Below are positions 21,516 through 32,848 of a stretch of DNA of 64,000 nt, piece by piece. The notes under the pieces are model-generated. The model saw nothing but the letters and a program-made list of their open reading frames with translations, did no database searches and was not told the origin of the DNA. The position numbers and the translations under genes are program-made. The DNA lies in contig WTPW01000345.1 in NCBI GenBank assembly GCA_009809945.1, forward strand, positions 1 through 64,000. The letters run 5' to 3'. This DNA comes from Gigaspora margarita (Eukaryota; Glomeromycota; Glomeromycetes; Diversisporales; Gigasporaceae). Each line of letters starts with the position of its first letter. Position 1 is the stretch's first letter.

Positions 21516-24500
21516 GACTACTTTATCCTCACAGAAAACTTGGTAAAGCAGTTCCTGTTCCACTCAGGTATTACCTACACTTCAGTAATTGTCGCTATAG
21601 CTAAGACCAACACTTGCAAGACAAGATTACCCCTGTTCTCTTACCAATACCTACTTCTTGCTCTTGTAAGGTTTGCTCCAACCCCAGCACCTACCTCTAC
21701 TATCCTACCGGTCCTTACACTGACTTCCCAAACTTCCAATTCAGTTAGCTCAGAAGGGTTGATTCACCTGGCATTAGGTGCTACTATGGTTCTTTCTTCC
21801 CTTGTACCTACTTTTATAGCATAGGTTCTTTTTCTCCGGTACGATGCCGGTGGCCAGGTTGGTGAACCCTGTTCCTGAGGGTCTTTCTTCGTCTGGTATT
21901 CTGGCTTTGGTTTCTAATTCACTAGTTTTGGTAGTACCATTAAAGATCTTTGCTATCTCCTTACTCGAGACTTGCCAAATGGGATTCTATTTCTTTGGTT
22001 TCTTGGATTTTGTGCGCCAAAGCTTCTATTCAAGATGGTGTACCAAGCAACCGATTAACAAGAAACAGATACCAGAACACAGGCCTATTTTTTAAAGCAT
22101 TGCCAGTAGGATTTGAACCCTAGACCTGCCACTTGGAGGATGACAACTTACCAACTTTTTTTTTTTTATTTTTTTTTTTTAAATTTCTTCCAGGAATTTC
22201 CCGGAAGCCGCTGTTTGCAGTCATTTTATTGAATTTTATTACTTTTTAGTTACATGTATTATTTTCTGTTAAAATCCTATATCTATTCCTAATTCTATTT
22301 ACTTTCCCTCTTAAATTAACTTTCAATTGTTTTCTTTCATTTTTTAATCGGGCGCGCACCCTGTATCTGGCATTTATGGGTGATAGTGAACCGTCCCCCC
22401 ATTTTGCCCTAGTATACAGGCACCAGATCTCGTAGACTGCTTGAATGTATAACCATCATATCGCATGAATTTTCTTTTTATCTGCCCATTTCTCTACTTG
22501 AAATATATCTTCTTTGGAGGTAGGAATAGTCGTGGTCTGGTTCCTTTCTATTAATTTATATGCTTCTTTCCAAACTTCCCTACTTATTCCACATTCGAAC
22601 ATGAAGTGATCGACTGTCTATGGTTCGTTTCTGCACCCTGGACATTCACCATTTTCTTTTCTGCTTACGTATTTTAATCTATATCCTAGTGGTAAGGCTT
22701 TATGATATAAGCGCCAAAAAATATCCACTTTTTTTGTTGGGCACCATCTGTGTAGTAATCCAGCTTGATGGATCCTCTTCCTGTATAGTCTCCTGTTCCA
22801 CCATTTCTCTGGGTGTCGAGTTTAGCAGAACTGACATTCTCTTGACTGTTAATTGATTGCCCTTAAATTCCTTTACCATCAGAAACTCTGCAGGCCAAGG
22901 CCATATTATGGACGCATTTATCTTTCCCTTTATTCTTTTCCACACCTTTATGTATGGTCTCCATTCTGCCGGCCAGGCTTTTATACTTATATTCTGTTCC
23001 TGGAGCACTTGTAGAACTATCAGGTCACGTTTTTCTCTTATTCTCTGTGAGATTCTTGCCCTTTCTACTTTTGTTCATAGGTATGCGCCTGTGCACAATC
23101 TTTTCTATATCGTCAAAAGTCTCGCATCCATAAAATTTTTTATTATTGGCGCTCGAAGGCCACCCTCCTTGAAGTCCTTTTGGAATGTAGCATATTTTGG
23201 AACCATCCGTGATTTGGTTTTTATCCATTCTAAGATTATCCCATTGATTTCTGCAATGTGTTTACGACTAGGGTTTAAGATATAGGCTGCGTACCATACC
23301 TTCGAAAGTATTAACGCATTCGCAATTAATATCTTTCTCTTGTATGAGAGGTCCCTTAACTTGAGCTTTTCTATTCTTTTTTTCATGCTGGCTATGACTT
23401 GTGACCAGAGGTCTTTCTTCGCCAGTCTGTCTCTATTTATCTCATACCCCAGAATTTTAAATGCTTCTTGTTCGGGTACCTTTTTAAATTGGTCTTCATT
23501 TCTTAGAACTACCCTTTCTGCCGTAGGCGTTAAGGGGATTAGATTCGTTTTGTTTTTATTTATTTTGGCATTTGAAGCCTTTTCGTATGTATCGAACCAA
23601 TCGCTAATAGTGTTCCGGTCAGAGGTGCATCCCACTTCTACTAACAGATCATCTGCGTATGCTGAGAGTTTAAAAGATTGGATGCCCAAAGGTATGCCTC
23701 TTAAATTCTTTTCTAACTGTCTTAATAAGGGCTCGAATGTTAGTACAAATAACAGGGGGGAGAGAGGATCCCCCTGTCTAACTCCTCTCTCTACTCTAAA
23801 AGGCAAAGAAAGTTCGTTTCCCATGATTATATGCACCTCTTGCTTGTTAAAGAGGTTCATTAAAACCGTGATGATTTTTGAATCAAATTTCATCCTCTTT
23901 AATACGTTCCCATGAAATCATGGTTCACTCAATCAAATGCTTTGGCCTGGTCTACCAATAGTAGCCATTGAGTGTCAGTTTGATCTCTTTTGGATCGAAT
24001 CGTAGTGATTATGTCCAGTGCCGTGTTAGTTATTGACCTTTCTGCGACAAATCCCTGCTAATGAGCTGGGATTAGTTCTTTGCAGATCGAATTCAGCCTA
24101 TCTGCTAGAATCTTCATGAATATCCGTGCGTCATAGTTTACCATCGATATGGGGCGCCAATTCTGCACCTCTTCTAAGTTTTCAGATTTTTTCAGAATTA
24201 AGGTCACCAAACTCCTGTGCCATGTAACTAGCATTATTCCTTCTTGTAGTACTCGGTTGAAGACCTTTTCCAGGACTCCCGCGACTGTTTCCACCATTTC
24301 TTTGTAGAACTCATACGTAAGTTCATCGCAGCCCGGAGATTTATTAGTAGGCAGTTTCTTAATTGTTTGTACAATTTCTTCTTTCGAGATTCTTCTTGCG
24401 ATTGCTTCGTTCATTTCATCCGTGACTTCTGGTGTGTTCGATAATATTTTTTCTACTGCTAATTTGTCTATCTCTTCTGTCTTGTATAGGCCTTCATAGT

Positions 24501-24875
24501 ATTTCCTTACCCACTGCAACGCGTTGAGTCCTTCTTCCTTCTCTCCTTCAGGTATATTGATTTTATCCAGGCTTCTATTGCTTTGTCTCTCTTTGAGTTT
24601 CACGAAAAAATACCTTGTGGATTTCTCACCTTTCTCTGCCCATCTAGCTTTTGAGCGACTAGCCCATTTCTCTGCCAGTTTTGCACTCTCGTTTTTTGCT
24701 CTAACGTCCAACTCTCTAATCTGTGCGTCTATACTAGCATTGGAGCGCCCCTTTGCCCATATAGTTTTTAGATTTACCAGTTTTTTGTTTATTCTAGCTA
24801 GCTCGGTTTCTATTCTTTTTGGCTTTCTATATGCTCTTATGATGGATTGCACATTTACCTTGCACATATCCCAAT

Positions 24876-25130
24876 CAGTGTATAAAATAGCATGATAAAA
24901 ATCCGGATCTACCGTTTTTTATATTGCATATACCAGTATTTTAAAATTGGGCCAGTGCAACAAACGGTGCATGATCCGGAATTTTTTGAAGTAACCGGTG
25001 CATGCATCTATGTGCCCCCAATGATCTAATGATCATTTTCTACTAATGCAGGTTTTTTTTTTTTGAACCGGTATTTTTTTATATAACAGGTGCATGTACC
25101 GGTAAATTAAAATTTCTATTTTAAACACTG
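24876..25130. mobile_element. 255-bp hAT MITE of a second type
   Basis: The ends CAGTGTATAAAATAG and CTATTTTAAACACTG are inverted; the flank ATCCCAAT is perfectly duplicated (24868-24875 and 25131-25138). The interior has ACCGGTGCATG words in both orientations. Removing it joins NAAEDWD to MCKVNVQSI in LINE B ORF2. Confidence 0.93.
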
Positions 25131-25914
25131 ATCCCAATCTTCTGCAGCATTTTCGCATTCTAGCTCCGTTATTATTTCACAGGCAATTTCTTTCTTTTTG
25201 AAACAGTTTTTGTCGAATACCCATCTAACTTTTGGTTCCTGGAAGCGTCCATAGTTCAGAGTATATTGTACTAGTAGATAATCTGAATTTCCATAGTGGG
25301 TTGAAACCTCCTTTATACATTGACCGTATTCCTCTCCAACAAAAATATAATCAATGCAGGTTCCCATTGTTCTATTATTGCTGGTGTTTTGAAAGAAGGT
25401 GAGAAAAGGTTTCTCCTTTGCAAATTCAATTGTATTATGCAGTCTTGTTACTTTATTGCGTAGCATATTTCGAGAAGGGTCTCTTTGTGGAGCTGCCTCA
25501 CTGACTCTATTGGCTTCTGGGTCTAAGTTAGTATTCATATCTCCAGCGATTATATTGATTCCCTCTCCTTTTATATTCGGGGTCCAACTGCTAAAAAAGT
25601 CTATTCTATCTTTAATGCTAGGTGGAGCGTATACGTTTTCTATATTATATTGTCTGCCTTGGTAATAGCACTTTAGTGCAATTACCCTATCATCCATTTT
25701 TGTTTCAATCTCTTTGAACTTTATTTCCTTTTTTCCGGCTAAAATTGCTGTTCTTTTCGTCCATACTGAGTCAAATGTCCATTGATTTTTTAAGAATTGT
25801 CTTGTTGCATCATTGTGAAGGTTTGTTTCCTGTAACATTATTAAATCTAGATTATATGATTTTATTAAAGTTAACACTGTTGTCTGTTTGCCACTATCAT
25901 TGAGTCCTTTTACG

Positions 25915-26194
25915 CAGTGTTGTACATTTTGGCTGTCCATAGCCTTTTTTGGCTTGTCCACATCCAAAATTGTCCAAATGTCCAAGATTGTCCAAAGCTT
26001 GTCCAGGCTTTAATAATTAATAAATCTATCTAAAAAATATATAACTACATATTTTTTTAGGTGCTGAACACATTCCAGTTAAAATTAAAATAGATTATCT
26101 TAATAAAATTTTAAGTAATTTTACTTTATTTAATTGTCCAAAATTGTCCAAAATTGTCCAAGTCATTGTCCAAGGCTGTCCCGTGACAACACTG
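25915..26194. mobile_element. 280-bp hAT MITE, copy 2
   Basis: The ends are CAGTGTTGTAC and GTGACAACACTG; the flank CTTTTACG is perfectly duplicated (25907-25914 and 26195-26202). It interrupts the endonuclease entry motif of LINE B 13 codons after the start. It is inverted relative to 6088-6367 and in the same orientation as 32561-32840. Confidence 0.95.
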
Positions 26195-26266
26195 CTTTTA
26201 CGTTTAAGGTGGCTATCTTAAATTCTTGTCCCATGAATATTATACGTAAAAGGTTAAAATTCCACA

Positions 26267-27864
26267 TTAAAGGCATCTGGTAGCACCGTACCCCTTTTGG
26301 TTACTGTACGGTGCTCCTCGTGCATAACTTCTATGTGGTGTTTTTTCTTGCTTTTTTGTTGATTGCTTCCGGTAGTTGACTGTAGTGAATCCTTCCATAT
26401 CTGTATTTGTCTCTAGTGTGTTAGGTGCTAAAGTACTAGCTTCGCTATCAATTGGTTCCTGGCTGTCCCGGGAGTGTGGTACTAATGGTAGGTCATTGCC
26501 TTTTTCAACGCACGCCGCTGCGGGTTCAATGCTCACCTGCTCCTGTGTTGCCATTACTACCTCTACCATAGGTAAGATAGCTGTTGCGTTACTTTCCAGA
26601 TTTGTCGTGTCATTTGACCGTTCTGCCATTACTTGTTCCCGTGCCTCCACCATTTTTTGGTCTTCTCCGATCAGCTCCTCTTCCGATCCTGCTTGATGGA
26701 GATTCAGATTATCATTACCTCTGTCAGTTTGAACTTGTATAGCTTCAGAATCTTCTGACGAACATGCCAGTTTCCATTCTCTTAAGCGATTTCATTGTTC
26801 CACTGCGGCTATGAATTGTGGGCATTCTTTTTTAATGTGACCAGTTTTTTCGCAGAAATAGCAGACCTTTGATGCCGTCCTCCATTCGGTGGTTACTTTA
26901 TTGTCCATGACATATGTAAACCGTGGTATATTATTTTCTAACTCTGGGTCATTAGTGGTCTCAAATACAATGATCCACTGGTCTGTCGCATAAGGAGTTC
27001 CATTGATCAGAAGAGGCCTTATAGATGCAATTTTTCCAACATCCTCGAATGCTCTTTGTAATGCATCTGAAATATCCAATTTATTACCTAGTGGAACATT
27101 TCTGCATTTTATCAGCAGAAATGGTTTTCTACCATCAGTTGGCACATAACCGTAATATGTTTTGTTCTCTATATTTATACCATGTGTTGCATAGTATCTT
27201 CTCGTTTCGGCATTCACAAAGGTTAGTTCTAGATGTGAGTACTTGCCTTTTGTAAAATGTTGTTTCGCCGCAAAAACATCGTATTTCACGTGTTTAAACA
27301 TAGAAGTCATTATTTCATTAAACGAGAGTTGAAGGCCTTGGATATCGATAATCAAGGCGTTGTTATTATTCGATCTGATACTTCTGCCCGGAGTAAAGGA
27401 GGAATATGTCGATTGCCCACTTTTTAATTTCGGGAATAGTGAGGACCATTTCATAGCCGGGTTTAATGCTGGCCCCCATTGGTTGTGGCCCTTTCTGTTA
27501 ATGTAGGGCCCTCGTCTGAAGGAGTATCTTGTGTTTTATCTGTATTTTCTTCAACTACCATAGCTTGTAGTTGGGTAGATGACACGTCTTCTGTGTTTAT
27601 TTCTATTACTTCGTTTGTTGTTGTCTTTTCGCTTGTAAACAATGTGTTGTTTTGAGTCGTGTATGTGTTGGTCACATCCTTTAGAGCTTCCATTTCTTGG
27701 GCCACCTTATCATCCCAGCTTAGTTCCTTTAAAGTTGTCGTTTGTGGGATTGTAGCTTCGATAACTACATCCTTGGCAGGGGTTTTCTCGACCCTAGTAG
27801 CGCCTTGGGGTTTCATGTTTTCTTTGTTGTTATTTGTTTTGAGTTTTTTCTTTTTATTCGTCAT
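26267..27864 (-). pseudogene. LINE B ORF1 (gag-like RNA-binding protein), two lesions
   Basis: ATG at 27864 opens a Lys-rich N-terminus (MTNKKKKLKTNNN), followed by an acidic Thr-rich region to about residue 130. Sequence from WSSLFPKLKSG onward is in another frame, and one base change at the C run 27473-27477 joins them. The central domain ends in the knuckle CYFCEKTGHIKKEC (CX2CX4HX4C) near 26835. A single TGA at 26792 interrupts the frame, which stays open to 26267 and ends ARGAPYSNQKGYGATRCL. The frame is also open upstream of the ATG to about 28008. LINE ORF1 proteins bind the element RNA. ORF2 starts 32 bp downstream. Confidence 0.9.
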
Positions 27865-28078
27865 TTTTGCTTGACTTGCTTCTTCTATTTCCTCATCACT
27901 CCTTGTTTTCCTTTTCCTTTCTAGGGCTGGCGCCCTTAAGTTTTCAGGTTCTTCGGTCCCTTGTCTTCTTCTGAGTAGTCGAATAGTAGTTTCAATAAAA
28001 TCTCTTTCCTACCTTATGTGGTCAGGAAAGAGTTACTGTCGATCTTTCAACTTACCAACTTTTCTAAATCGCCACATC

Positions 28079-28600
28079 CGTGTTTTTACAATTTAATATA
28101 AAATTTATTTATTTATTATTATTATTTAGAAGTTTGCTATTTATTACCACCGGTGATCATCACTAGTGATCAATTTACCAATTAAAATCCAGGATCAGGT
28201 GTAACATGTAGATCAATTTTTGGTGTAACAAAAACAAAGAATTTTTTAAAAAATTGCTAAAATTGCTTCTAACCTAAAATTTTGTCTATGAAACTACTTT
28301 TTTTTATGCAAAAAAAAAATTCCTTGCTAAATTTTACTATATATAAAGCCTATTCTAATCTCTAACCTTTACCCTTACCCTAATATTAAAGAGATTTAAT
28401 TTTTATTTATTAAGGTTTTATGCATAGTAGATCACCGGTGATGATCACTAGTGGTGATTCATAGTAATTTTCTATTATTTAATATATATATATTTTTTTT
28501 TAAACTTAGGCAGTCTTGCCATCACTTTTTATTAAGAGAATTGTACTATCTATGACTATACAAAAAATACTTAATATCTAAGTTTGATATCACCTGGCTA
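28079..28600. other. CGTAA-family internal sequence with a 328-bp MITE
   Basis: The first 55 bases (TTACAATTTAATATAAAAT) resemble 57440-57470 and 33890, so the retroposon at 20612-28078 sits within a CGTAA-family element. The stretch 28137-28464 is a separate MITE. The remainder to 28600 shows no gene. Confidence 0.5.
28137..28464. mobile_element. 328-bp MITE with ACCGGTGATCATCACTAGTG ends
   Basis: The left end CTATTTATTACCACCGGTG and the inverted right end CTATGAATCACCACTAGTG agree over about 35 bp, and both contain GTGATCATCAC. The interior has TCTATGAAACTAC, GCAAAAAA, ATATATAGTAAAATTTAGCAAG (complement) and CTAACC...TTACCCTAAT, a cassette shared with 7143, 29451, 54873 and 55676. The target duplication is not clear. 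Confidence 0.75.
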
Positions 28601-28619
28601 TCTTTTGGGTACCCAAGTG

Positions 28620-29212
28620 TGACCTGCTACACTATTTGAACCTCAGTTCTTATAGAAGGCATGTTTGACTCGCCTATAAGCCATACCAAAATGGCTTTTC
28701 TTCTTTCATTATTAACATCTCTACTATGTTCTCTCATAAATCGTCTTTTTGCACTTTTTTTCATTTTCATTTTCTTCAACTTCTGGCAAAGTTTTGTTTT
28801 CTCTCTTTCTGCTTCTGATATGATCTCTTTTCCCTTGTCCTTTTCCTTATACTTTTTCAATTTTTTTTTTCTTTTTTTTCTGTTTTGTTCCTTCTAGTGA
28901 TTCTGTTACTTTTCTTCTATTCTATAAAGGTCTCATATCTCGTTCTCCAGATTTCTTCATAAAAAATGCTCTAGGCTACAATGCTTGCTGTGTTACAAAA
29001 GGATACGGCCTCTTTTACCTTCCCTTCTAGTGCTTCTAGAACCTTTGTATATGCATTTTCTCTCACTAGTTCTTTAACCAAACCCTTCTTATATTTATTT
29101 TCTTATCTTGTGTTTTGCTCAAAATGCTACTTTAAACTGTTCTATATTACTTGTTCGCTGAAGTGTAGTGGGTATGCCTGTTATGTAGCCTGAATTACTG
29201 TTTCCTCTAGAT
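28620..29212 (-). pseudogene. LINE C C-terminal extension
   Basis: On the - strand, after the hAT insertion, coding-like sequence continues: LEETVIQAT-stop-QAYPLHFSE, then KGLVKELVRENAYTK, and an ORF at 28860-28627 with REHSRDVNNERRKAILVW. Lys/Glu-rich segments dominate. It has several stops. The assignment rests on continuity with the RNase H region across the 8-bp duplication at 29205-29212/30288-30295. Confidence 0.6.
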
Positions 29213-30287
29213 TAGAGATCTGACTTGGTCAAAAAATAAGTATTCGAATATTCATTTGTTCAATATTTTTTTATTCAATATTGTTCAAAAATTTTGAAAA
29301 TATTTAATGAATATTCACTGAATATTCATTGAATATTAAATATATTTTAGTTTTAAAAAATTATATAAAATCTCACTTAAATTAGCCAATAAAATTGCAA
29401 ATAAATTATTAAAAAATAAAATAAAATTATAAAATTATATATATATATTAGGGTGTCCAGGATTATGATCTGGTAAATGCCAAATTATGCATCCAGTAAA
29501 TTACAAATTATGCGAATTATGCGGACCCCAGGATTAGGGTTAAAAAATTTTGCTGCCCAAATAACAAAATCTGCTACAGTACAAGACAAACGTTTATAAC
29601 CAAAAATTTAGTCTATGAAACTGTTTTTACATGTTATTATACAAATAATATTGTTGAACTCTAACCTAATTGTAAGATCTTATCCCTAATCTAAAAGCAC
29701 AAAATTTTACTAGAAATTTTTGTGTTCTAATTTTTGTCCATGTCAAAAATTACAAGTACATATGTACGTACGTTACGTAGTTACATTGTACAACCAATAG
29801 TGTGTTGGCATATAATCATTATACCAATGCTATAAAAGTTCCAGTATAATAATAATTGTTGCTACATTCCCGGATCTATTAATTTTAAAGTGTAGATGCA
29901 ATGAAAGTTTAGCCAGCCAATGTTAGAGTATAATATAGGTCGATTTGATATCACATTTTGTGTAACTTAATTTGTATAACGTCTATTGCCCAATAGAAAT
30001 TTCTTTATAGAGAGAATAGATAAAATTATGCGAGATTATGCAAATTTCTTTAAATTATATGAAATCGCATATTTTATGTGCTATAAAGTGAATTATGCAG
30101 ATATTATCCCGGATTATAATTCTGAACACTCTAATATATATATATATATATATTCAATGAATATTCAATAAATATATTCAGTGAAAATTTAAATATTCGA
30201 ATATTTATTTAGTGAAAAATTATATATTCGAATATTCGAATATTCAGTGAATATTCAGTGAATAGTATTCATCAAGTCAAACCTCTA
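29213..30287. mobile_element. 1.08-kb non-autonomous hAT element (GAATATTC-rich)
   Basis: The ends TAGAGATCTGACTTGG and (inverted) TAGAGGTTTGACTTGA plus the perfectly duplicated flank CTCTAGAT (29205-29212, 30288-30295) identify hAT. Sub-terminal regions repeat TATTCGAATATTCA and TCAGTGAATATTC. Most of the interior is a nested TA-target element. No transposase. Confidence 0.92.
29451..30131. mobile_element. 681-bp TA-target element nested in the hAT element
   Basis: The ends GGGTGTCCAGGATTATGATC and (inverted) GAGTGTTCAGAATTATAATC form the TIR; TA flanks both (29449-29450, 30132-30133). Both ends carry TTATGC words. The interior includes AGTCTATGAAACTG and a CTAACCTAA tract, shared with other MITEs here. 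No ORF with recognisable similarity. Confidence 0.85.
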
Positions 30288-31345
30288 CTCTAGATTACAC
30301 CATAAAGCTTCGTATTTAGAACATTCTGATAGATGGTCTTGGTTTTCTTCCTTTTTGTCCTTGTAGCTTATACACTTATTCTCCTTGTATAAGTCTTTGT
30401 GCCAGTTTGCCAGAATTTTTAAGACTAGTAATTTCTCTTGAAGGTATTGTAAAGACCGCCCAGCCTCCTATTCTTCCTTGTTGAAGTACATCTTATCCTG
30501 TTCTGTCTTTTAATTCTGTTTTACAAAAGTGACCATTTGAATATTAGCCTTTCATCTTGTGGTTCTTCTTTAAAAATTGATTTTGACAGGTGCCAATTTA
30601 GACCCACTTTAAGGTTCATTAGGACTTTCACAAAGTTACATCCTGGTTGTTCAACCTTTTTGTTTTTCTAGTACATCTCTACACTTTGAACTGGAGATAG
30701 CGAAATTATGCATCTTTGTTGATCTAATACTTCCAAACCTTGCCTAGCTAAATGGTCTGCTACCTTATTCCATAAAATCCCACTAGTATCTCCTTCAATC
30801 TTATTAATTTATATATACTTTGTATTATGTTTTGGTTTTTTTTGCCTTAACCAAAACCTACTTGTGTAATCATTATTACCAGTATCTATATTGCTTATTA
30901 TGATCTCGCTGTCTATATTGATCTGGACTTTAGCTCTCTTCAGTACTGTTAATAATGCTAACCAAATTGCCAGAAGCTCTGGTTTGGTAGACAATGGCCA
31001 TTTCTGAGTACTTACATAGCCTGTATCTAAAATTTCCTTCTTATCTAAACCTATTTGAACCCAACTTGCTTCTATTCTATCAATTCTCCCTTTCTCTGTT
31101 GATGTTTTAACCAGGGAGCCATCCATATAAAATACTAAATTTTCTCTATTTTTTAATCTATTTTTTTTGTATTTTCTAATCATTAATTCCTCTAATTCTA
31201 AACTAAGCTTTTGATTTCTAATAATTTCTATTTCTAACTCTTGTACCTCTTCTAAGCTCTGTAGAAGTTCCATTTCTCTATTTTCATCCATTACTCTTTT
31301 TTTTCCCATCTCAGAACTGTACCTAGATCTAGATCCAATTTTCAT
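30288..31345 (-). pseudogene. LINE C RNase H domain
   Basis: A Glu/Arg-rich coiled-coil-like lead (about residues 15-65) precedes an RNase H domain: FYMDGSLVK (first Asp), STKPELLAIWLALL (Glu), INIDSEIII (second Asp) and, after a TAA at 30809-30811, WNKVADHLARQG (last Asp). All four catalytic acidic residues are thus present, the last only by reading through the stop, which is one C-to-T change from CAA. RNase H removes RNA from the RNA-DNA hybrid during retrotransposition. The following 450 bp are decayed coding sequence reaching the hAT element. Confidence 0.85.
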
Positions 31346-32560
31346 TTGCCATTTGGAAGCAGTTTGGTAAGCAGAACTCCTATTATTTCACTTCTTTGAG
31401 TCCACTTCTTGCATACCTGGCTTTGCTCACTTTCATTATACTTACAACCCTTACATTTTCTTACAATTGTTTCTTCCAATGTGTTTTGTGATTCTTGTAC
31501 CCAATGTTTTGTGCAGATCTTCTCCTGTTTCTTCTCTACTACTTGTCTTATATCGCATTGGTTGACTTTTTTTGCAACTAATATCTATTCCTTTTTCTGT
31601 TGATCTTCTTTTACCTCGTCAAGTTTTATTTTTATAGCTAGCTTGTTGGATGAGCCTGCCGTGAAAACTTCTTTAACCTTTCTATTTCCTGCTTCTTTTA
31701 GAACTCCTTCCTTTAAGGGCCATATCATATTAATCACCTGATTATTTTTTATTAGAGGCCTACTCCCCCTCTTCCCCTCTTTAATATAAATTTGATCAGG
31801 TTTCTATATATAATTTCAATATTTTTTACCCTCCTTCCCCTCTAAAAAATCATCTGATTTTTGTTACTTCTCTAACAATATGAACCATTTTGCTTTCGTC
31901 CTTTATGTACTTGGCCTCTACTTAATCTAAACTGACTCTATATTAACATCCTCCTTCTCTGGATATCTAGAAGTTGTTGTACATAGAAGAGGTTTTGGTC
32001 TTTAAGAATTTTCGTGCATGCAAATGTGAATTTCTTTTCTAGTACACTTGCAATTCTGTTTTTTTTTTTTATAGATCTTATTCTTTTTGGTCTGGTCTGA
32101 AGCTCAATTGTAAATCATTCATTCTTATAAAGGTTAAATATGCCAAGTTGTGTTTCCAGATTTTTGGTGTATTTAAGTCACACTCCTTGAGACTGCTCTC
32201 TTTTGGTAGGCCTACTAACAAATACCTCTGTTTTATATAGATTTCTGTTGCTACTTCAACTACCCCTTTCTGTTTAATCTGTGATATAACCCTGTTATTT
32301 GTCTGGAGACCAATTTATTATTAAGCTAATTGCAATTTCCTATATTCTTGTAGCTTATGACTGCTCCACTTTCTGATGTTTAAAATCCTGTTTTGTTTTT
32401 TGCTAATTGCAGAAAGGGTACATGAATCTTGTCTATTGCTTTTGTTGATAGCTTAACTGCTTGGAGGATATAGCATAACTTTGAAAGGATGTACATATTA
32501 TTAATATATGCTACTTGACTTAGCATAATTCTCTTTTAACCTAATTGCTATACCGTTGCC
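31346..32560 (-). pseudogene. LINE C region between RT and RNase H, decayed
   Basis: The - strand between the RNase H ORF and the 280-bp MITE carries short coding-like pieces in several frames, with many stops and the MITE at 31716-31872. I cannot assign domains. Position suggests the RT thumb and connecting region of LINE C. Confidence 0.5.
31716..31872. mobile_element. 157-bp pyrimidine-biased MITE, copy 3
   Basis: It starts AGGGCCATATCATATTAATC and ends TTTTTGTTACTTCT, TA-flanked (31714-31715, 31873-31874). It carries the family's CTACTCCCCCTCTTCCCC run and TATATATAATTTCAA. It is in the same orientation as 17394-17546. Confidence 0.85.
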
Positions 32561-32840
32561 CAGTGTTGTACATTTTGGCTGTCCATAGCCTTTTTTGGCT
32601 TGTCCACGTCCAAAATTGTCCAAACGTCCAAGATTGTCCAAAGCTTGTTCAGGCTTTAATAATTAATAAATCTATCTAAAAAATATATAACTATATATTT
32701 CTTTAGGTGCTGAACACATTCCTGTTAAAATTAAAATAAGTGATTTTAATAAAATTTTAAGTAATTTTACTTTATTTAATTGTCCAAAATTGTTCAAAAT
32801 TGTCCAAATCATTGTCCAAAGCTGTCCTGTGACAACACTG
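32561..32840. mobile_element. 280-bp hAT MITE, copy 3
   Basis: The ends CAGTGTTGTAC and GTGACAACACTG and the perfect 8-bp flank CCGTTGCC (32553-32560 and 32841-32848) define it. It is nearly identical to 25915-26194, implying recent activity of the family. Confidence 0.95.
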
Positions 32841-32848
32841 CCGTTGCC

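Larger units (their letters stand above)
22246..26234 (-). pseudogene. LINE B ORF2: endonuclease, reverse transcriptase, CCHC
   Basis: ATG at 26234 begins MGQEFKIATLNVKGLN, the endonuclease entry motif, read across the MITE at 25915-26194. LQETNL, AGDMNTNL, CIDYIF and NSDYLLVQ are endonuclease motifs. After the MITE at 24876-25130, RT follows: LPTNKSPGCDEL, WRPISMVNYDARIF, LLVDQAKAFD, GVRQGDPLSPLLF and AYADDLLVE (catalytic Asp pair intact). The C-terminus has CPGC...VDHFMFEC. Stops include TAG at 24058, TGA in AFD-stop-VNH, TAG at 23105 and three or more further ones; one-base shifts lie at G/C run 23909-23911 and at the A/T run 22729-22735. About 1,150 codons excluding inserts, a normal LINE length. 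Without repair it is non-functional. Confidence 0.93.
22160..28047 (-). mobile_element. Full-length LINE (LINE B), 5.9 kb
   Basis: The element is flanked by a perfect 16-bp duplication CAACTTACCAACTTTT (22144-22159 and 28048-28063) and ends in an A-rich tail on the - strand (T run at 22156-22182). It has a short 5' UTR, ORF1 with a CCHC knuckle, and ORF2 with endonuclease, RT and C-terminal CCHC. The target was the tRNA-like head of a retroposon. Two hAT MITEs inserted later. It is the youngest and best preserved of the three LINEs here, though dead. Confidence 0.95.
20612..28078 (-). mobile_element. tRNA-headed long retroposon, copy 1, interrupted
   Basis: Read on the - strand, a tRNA-like head (28078-28048, then 22159-22085) is followed by a body reaching a short A tail at 20612. 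It is interrupted by the array at 20895-21515 and by LINE B at 22160-28047. The body matches 35905-36916 and 58375-59356. The head contains GGTTCAAATCC, a B-box-like word. The body is noticeably richer in G and C than its surroundings and has no long ORF in common with the other copies. Confidence 0.75.

Noticed and set aside
22620-27924. Many + strand ORFs over 60 codons between 22.6 and 27.9 kb
   Set aside because: They are antisense shadows of LINE B ORF1 and ORF2, whose motifs are on the - strand.
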